Assembly (NCBI GenBank): GCA_028281265.1
Contig: JANQKE010000060.1
Coordinates: forward strand, 1-41,698
From: Alphaproteobacteria bacterium
GTDB taxonomy: Bacteria; Pseudomonadota; Alphaproteobacteria; DSM-16000; Inquilinaceae
Direction of reading: 5' to 3'
DNA length: 41,698 bases
Both the position numbers and the translations under genes were made by a program. Below, in pieces: positions 12,001 through 18,000 of the stretch (position 1 is its first letter; the number at the start of each line of letters is the position of its first letter). The notes under the pieces are model-generated. The model was not told where the DNA came from. It made no database searches and worked only from the letters and a program-made list of their open reading frames with translations.

Positions 12001-15000
12001 GCCGCCGCCCATGTCGACGCCGCCATTGACCACCACCTGGTCGTAATCGGTCCCCGCCGTCGTCGCACCGCCGATCTGGGCCGCCAGCTCGGCGCCGCTG
12101 GCGAGCGTCAGATTGCCGTCGATGGTCAGCGTGCCGAGACCGGCAGCGGTGCCGGCGACCCCGGGGGCGAGGGTGCCGCCGGACTGCACGAGCACATCGC
12201 CGCCGATGGTACCGGTGCCGCCCAGGGTCGTGCCGTCGGCCGCCGTCACCGGGCCGGCGACGGCGCCGGTCACCACCAGCGTGCCGCCGCTAAGGACGGT
12301 CGAGCCGGTATAGGTGTTGACCGCCGACAGGGTCAGCAGGCCCGCGCCGGTCTTGGTCAGGCCGTTGTTGGAGCCGGAGATGACACCGCTGGCCGTCACC
12401 GCGGCAGCGGCGTTGATCGTCGCCGCACCCCCCAGCACGATGGCGTTGTCGATCGTGACACCGTCCCCGGTGATGTCGAGCGTCGTGCCGGCGGCCAGGG
12501 TGATGGTTCCGGCGAACAGGGCATCGTCGTTCGCAGCCGCCAGCGCCCCTTCGTTGACGGTGATCGTCCGCGTTGTGTGCTCGGCCTCGTTGCCGGTATT
12601 GCTGAGCGTCAGGGTCCCCGCCCCGGTCTTCAGGAAACCGGAGCTACCCTGGATCAGGCCGCTGAACGTCACGTCGGCATCGGTCTGGATCCCCACCGTG
12701 CCGCCTGCGATCGTCGAGATGGCGTTGTCGATGGTGGTCGCCCCCGTGACCCGGAAGGCCGCCCCTCCGAACAGGGTGATCGGGCCGGTTCCGAGATTGG
12801 CGTCCGACGCCACGCTCAGGGCGGCGCTGGAACTCAAGGTCACGCCGCCCGACCACGATGCGCTGTTGTTCCCCGACAGAACGACCGTGCCCGTGCCCGA
12901 ACCGGCCAGGGCCCCGACCCCCGTGATCTGCCCCGACAGCGTCAGCACGTTCCCATTGGCCATGACGGTCGCGGTACCCTCGAAGGCCACGGCGTTGTCG
13001 ATGGTGATCGAGGCGGTCGCGCCGAGGGTCGCGCCCTGACCCAGGGTCACCGTCCCGGCTGGCAGCGCATCGTCGGTGGCAACCAACAGCGCGCCATTGG
13101 CCGCCACCGTGATGCCGCCGGTCGACGCCGCTTCGTTGCCGGCATTCGCGAGCGTCAGGCTCCCCGTACCGGTCGTGGTGAGGAGGTTGGCGCCGGCGCT
13201 GACCAGCCCGCTCACCGTCACCACCGCGTTGACCTCGATGGTGGCGCCACCGGTCAGGGTGACGGCGTTGTCGATCGTGGTGGCGCCGGTCACGGCCAGC
13301 GTCGTGCCGCCGGCCAGGGTGACGGTTCCGCCGACCAGGGCATCGTCGGCGGCGACCGTCAGCGTGCCGGCCGCCACCGTGATGCCGCCGGTCGACGCCG
13401 CTTCGTTGCCGGTATTCGCGAGCGTCAAGTTCCCCGTACCGGTCTTGGTGAGGAGGTTGCCGCCGGCGCTGATCAGCCCGCTCAGCGTCGTCGCCGCGTC
13501 GACCGCGATGGTGGCGCCGCCGGTCAGGGTGATGGCGTTGTCGATCGTGGTGGCGCCGGTCACGGCCAGCGTCGTGCCGCCGGCCAGGGTGACGGCACCG
13601 CTGCCCAGATTACCGTCGGCGGCCACCGCCACGGTGCCGGCCTGGACGTCCAGGGTGGTGAAGCCCTGGGCCGTCCCACCGAGGGTCAGGGTGTCCGTTC
13701 CGGTCTTGGTCAGGGCGAACGCACCGCTGATGTCGCCGGTCAGGGTGCCGGCCCCGCTGCCGGTCGCGATCGTGACATCCCCGGTCAGGGCGATGGCGTT
13801 CGAGACCGTGGCCGCGCTGGCGAAGTCCAGCGTGGTGCCGTCCGCCAGGGTGATCGCCCCCGCCCCCACGCCGCCATTGCCGACGCCGAGCGTACCGGCA
13901 TTGACCGTCGTGGTGCCGGCGTAGCTGCTGTTCGACCCGTTCAGGGTCAGGGTGCCGGCCCCGTTCTTGTCGATGCTGCCGGTCCCGACGATGCTGGTGC
14001 CGAACCCGATGCTGTCGCCGCTGTCGTTGGTGACGGTCAGCGCGGCGTTCAGCGTGATGTCGCTGCCGGCGATGGTCAGCCCGCTGGCCGCGCCGGCGTC
14101 GATCGTCAGCGCCTCGCCGATCGTCAGCCCGCTGCCGAGGGTCACGGTCTGCCCGGCCAGCGCCGCGTCCAGGACCAACGTCTGGGTCCCGGTCTGCCCG
14201 GCGGCGATGCCGACCGCTTCACGGAAGGAGATGTCGCCGGTCACCCCGTTGGCGTCGTCCGACGTGCTGGTGACGTAGACCTGATCGGAGGTCACGGTCA
14301 CGTCCGCCGTCGCCGACCCGCTGGCCCCGTCGTTCAGGGTGAAGCGGAGGGTGGCGTCCCCGGCCGGGGTGTCGTTGCCATAGGTGATGCGCTGCATCAC
14401 CGCCTGCACCAGGGCATCGGTGGCGGTGGTCTGGTCGCTGCCGAAGGTGATCGTCAGCACACCGCCGGTGTTGGTGAAGGTGGCGAAGGTCTGGTTGCCC
14501 GACTGCAGCGCCGATCCGCTGACCGTGAAGCCGGCGTCCACGGTGTCGAACCCGAAGACGTCCCGGCTCCACGCCGTGCCCTGGCGCTGCACCGTCAGGG
14601 AGGCGCCGGTGAAGTCGGTGCCGAGGTCCACGTCGCTGACGGCCAGGGCACCGCCGGTGTCCAGGCGCGCGCTGCCGCCGACCCCGGGCCAGGCCACGCT
14701 GTCACCGTCGAGACCGGTGATCACCGGATCGTCGTTGACCGGCGTCACCGTGACCGAGGCGGTGTCGGTGGCGGCGGAGAAGGCCGTGATGCCGCCATTG
14801 GCCGTGGTGTCGGCGGTGCCGCCGGCGGTGCCGCTGGTCTTGTCCCACGCCCTGAAGGTGATGGTCGCCGTGCCGTTGTAGTCGGCGTTGGGGACGAACC
14901 GGATAAGCTGCGTCTGGGCGCCGGTCAGCGTGCCGTCGAGCAGGCGCGCGGCGGTGCCCAGATCGGCCGGACTGCCGGCGGTGCCGGAGAAACCGGTCCA

Positions 15001-18000
15001 GTTGGCCCCGTTGTCGGTCGAGTACTGCCAGACCCCGTTGGTGTTATCGACGGCCGTGACCGCGATCGCCTCGACGGCACTGCCGTCGGGATCGGTGATC
15101 GAGCCGTCGACCACGATGGCGGCGATGCTGGTGCCGGGGTTGTTGGTGGCGTCGTCGCCGGCATCCTCGGGGATGGCGGTCAGGGTCGGCGACTGATCCG
15201 CCAGGACCGGTGCGTCGTTCTCGGCCGTGATGCTGACGGTCGCCTGGTTGGTGCCGGTGGAGTCCGCGATGCCGTCGTTGAAGGTCCAATCCAACGTCAC
15301 CGAGCCCTGCGGCGCGTCGGAGGCGTTGGCGTAGGTGATCCGCTGCAGGACGTCGTTGACCAGTGCGGTGGTCGCCGTCGTGCCGGTCGAGGTGAAGTCG
15401 ATCGTCAGCGTGCCGGCGCTGTCGGTGAAGGTGGCAAAGACCTGGCCACCGGCCAGCAGGGCCGACTGGGCCTCGGACACCGTGAACGACGCCCCGGTCT
15501 GGTCGAACCCGAAGCCGTCATCCGTGTTGGCCCCGCCGGTGCGGGCGATGGTCAGGCGGGCCCCGGCATAGTCGCCCGCGCCGCCGTTGAGGGCGTCGAG
15601 CTGGGTATCGGAGACCGCGACATCGGCGTCGATGACGACCGCGCCGCCCCCTTCGGTGAACGTGTTGCCGCCGTTGAGGGTAGCGAAGCCGGGCGGATCG
15701 TTGGCGAGGGCGTTGATCGTGAACGTATTGACGACCTGGTGGCTCTCTCCGGCCCCGCTGCCACCGCCGTCTCTGAGGGTCAGGGTGAACGGCCGGGCGC
15801 CGTCCCCGCTCGGCGCGTCATAGGTCAGCGACCGCAGAAACGTCTGGATGCGGGCGTTGGTGGCGTCGGCATTGAAGGTGATGACGAGATTGTTGCCGGC
15901 TTGACCGTCATGGGTGGTGACGGTGCCGATGGCGACCCCGCCGACGGCGATGGAGTCGCTCGCCGCGATCGCAGCGCCGCCGCCGGCGGTCACGGTGGTG
16001 CCGTCCACGCCCCAGGATCCGTTCTCGGTCCCGGAGGTCTGGGCGATCTGCAGATTGCCACCGTCATAGTTCGGCGAATCCGGGTTGCTGAGCGTGGCGT
16101 CGTTCAGCCCCGTAACGTCCTGCGGCCCCGCACCGACGACGACCTCGCTGCTGCTGTCACCGTCGATCCCCGTCGTCACCGGCGGGTCGTTCAAGCCGAT
16201 GACGGTGATCCCCGGTGACGCGGTGTTGGACGATACTCCCCCCGCGCCCGCCTCGGTCACCTGGAAGCTGATCGATCGGGTCTCCCGGGTGCCGCCGGCG
16301 GTCGGATCGTCGGAGGACGAGGAGAAGGTCACCGACCGCAGCGCGGTCTGGAGCTGGGCGAGCGTCCCGCCTCCCGACAGCGTCAGCGTGAAGGTGGCGG
16401 CGTCGTAGTTCACCGAGAACGGACCCGGCGTGCCCGCCGCCAGCGTATCGCCGTCGACACCGCTGGCGATCGTCACCGTGGCCCCGGCGAAGGTCGTCGT
16501 GTCCGGATCGGTGATGGTGACGGACGAGAACACCGTCGCGGCCGAGCCGCCTTCGGTATACGGCTCTCCTAAAAAGGGTGACGGGCCCAGCTCCGGCGCG
16601 TCGTTGATCGAGGTGGAGACGACGGTGGTGGTCGTATCGTTGGTCGTGTCGGTGCCGTCATTGATGGCGATGGTGAAGGTCGTCGTCTCGGTCGATCCCG
16701 CGGCCACCCGGTTGTCGGTGGGGTCGAACACCAGCGCGCGGAGGGCGCTTGTGGCGATGCTCGTCGATACGCCGCTGGACTGGCTCGGCAGCAGGGTGTA
16801 GGTGCCCCCGCCGCTGTCGACGAAACCGCTGGCCGTCAGCGAGGCCGAGGTGAACACGCCCTTGGCCGCGTCATCGAGCGATACGGTGACGGTCACACTG
16901 TCGTTATCGGCGTCACCGATGATCACGGTGTTGAACGGAGAGACGGTGGCGTTGTCGTCGACGCTCTGCCCGGCGACCGTGTCCGACACCGTCGGCGCGT
17001 TGTTGGTGGCGCCGATGCGGACGGTGACGTCGTTGTCGGCGGAGGTTCCGCCATCGCCGTCGGTCAGCACGATCCGGACCGTGCGGTCCCCGTCCAGCGC
17101 GTTGGGGAAATTAAAGGTCGTATAGCCCAAGGCGCTGACAAGCCGGGCCACCAGTTCCGGGGTGGCATTGGCGTTCAGATTGAACGTCTTGCTGGTGCCA
17201 AACGCCCCGTTCGTCGCAAAACTGGCGATGTGGGTGCCGTCGACGTGGATGGGGTCACCGGCCTGGAAGCCGCCCGGCGTGGTAACGCCGTTGCCGTCCT
17301 CGATGAGGCCGACGAAATCGTTGGTCTTGGCCCCGGCGACGAGGGACACCGTCAGCGTACCGCCGTCGAAATTCGCGGAGTCACTGTCCGTGATGGAGGC
17401 GTTGCCGCCGGCGTCGAGCAACGTGTTGGACTGCATCGCACCAGCCGACGTCACGATGTCGCCGTCCAGATTGGCGATCACCGGGGCGACGTTCGCCGGG
17501 CCGGTCGCAGCGGCGGTCACCACCATCGTATCGATGGAGAAACCGCCGAGAAGGTGTTGCGACAGTCTGATCTCGAGGGTGTCGATATTGCCGAACGAAC
17601 CGGAGTCCGGGGTGGTGAAATCGACGTCGGTAACCGTGTTGTGGGTCGGGCTGAGGGTCAGGCTCCCGACCGCAGTGCCATTCCGCGACCCTGTGAACGT
17701 CACATCCCGGGCCGGGCTTCCGGCAGCCGTTTGTTCATAGATGAACTGCAGGGAGGTGAGACCGAACTCGCTGCCATCGTCGCTCGCCAGGGTCCCGGCT
17801 ATCAGCGCGCCGTCACTCTGTCCGACCCATGCCAATACGGCATCCGACGGCCCGCCCAGAGCATCGGTCCCCGCCCCGTTCCCGCTTGTCGCCAGGGCCA
17901 GGATCACGCCACTCGTATCAACTGTCTCACCGGAAACGTCGAAGCCGTTCAGCAATGTGTCGGCGGAGGCATCGGCCGACGGGTCGTTGGTCTTGCTCAC

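Noticed and set aside
12050-14275. CRISPR-like array because of regularly recurring near-identical blocks
   Set aside because: The repeats are in-frame coding units of about 230-260 bp without spacer structure and translate as beta-helix repeats.
6481-16218. A plus-strand open frame of 3245 codons opposite the giant gene, plus another of 963 codons at 547-3438
   Set aside because: These are antisense shadows of the repetitive, high-GC adhesin gene. The translation is low-complexity Gly/Arg/Asp/Val with no domain, and the minus frame has clear domains in the same place.
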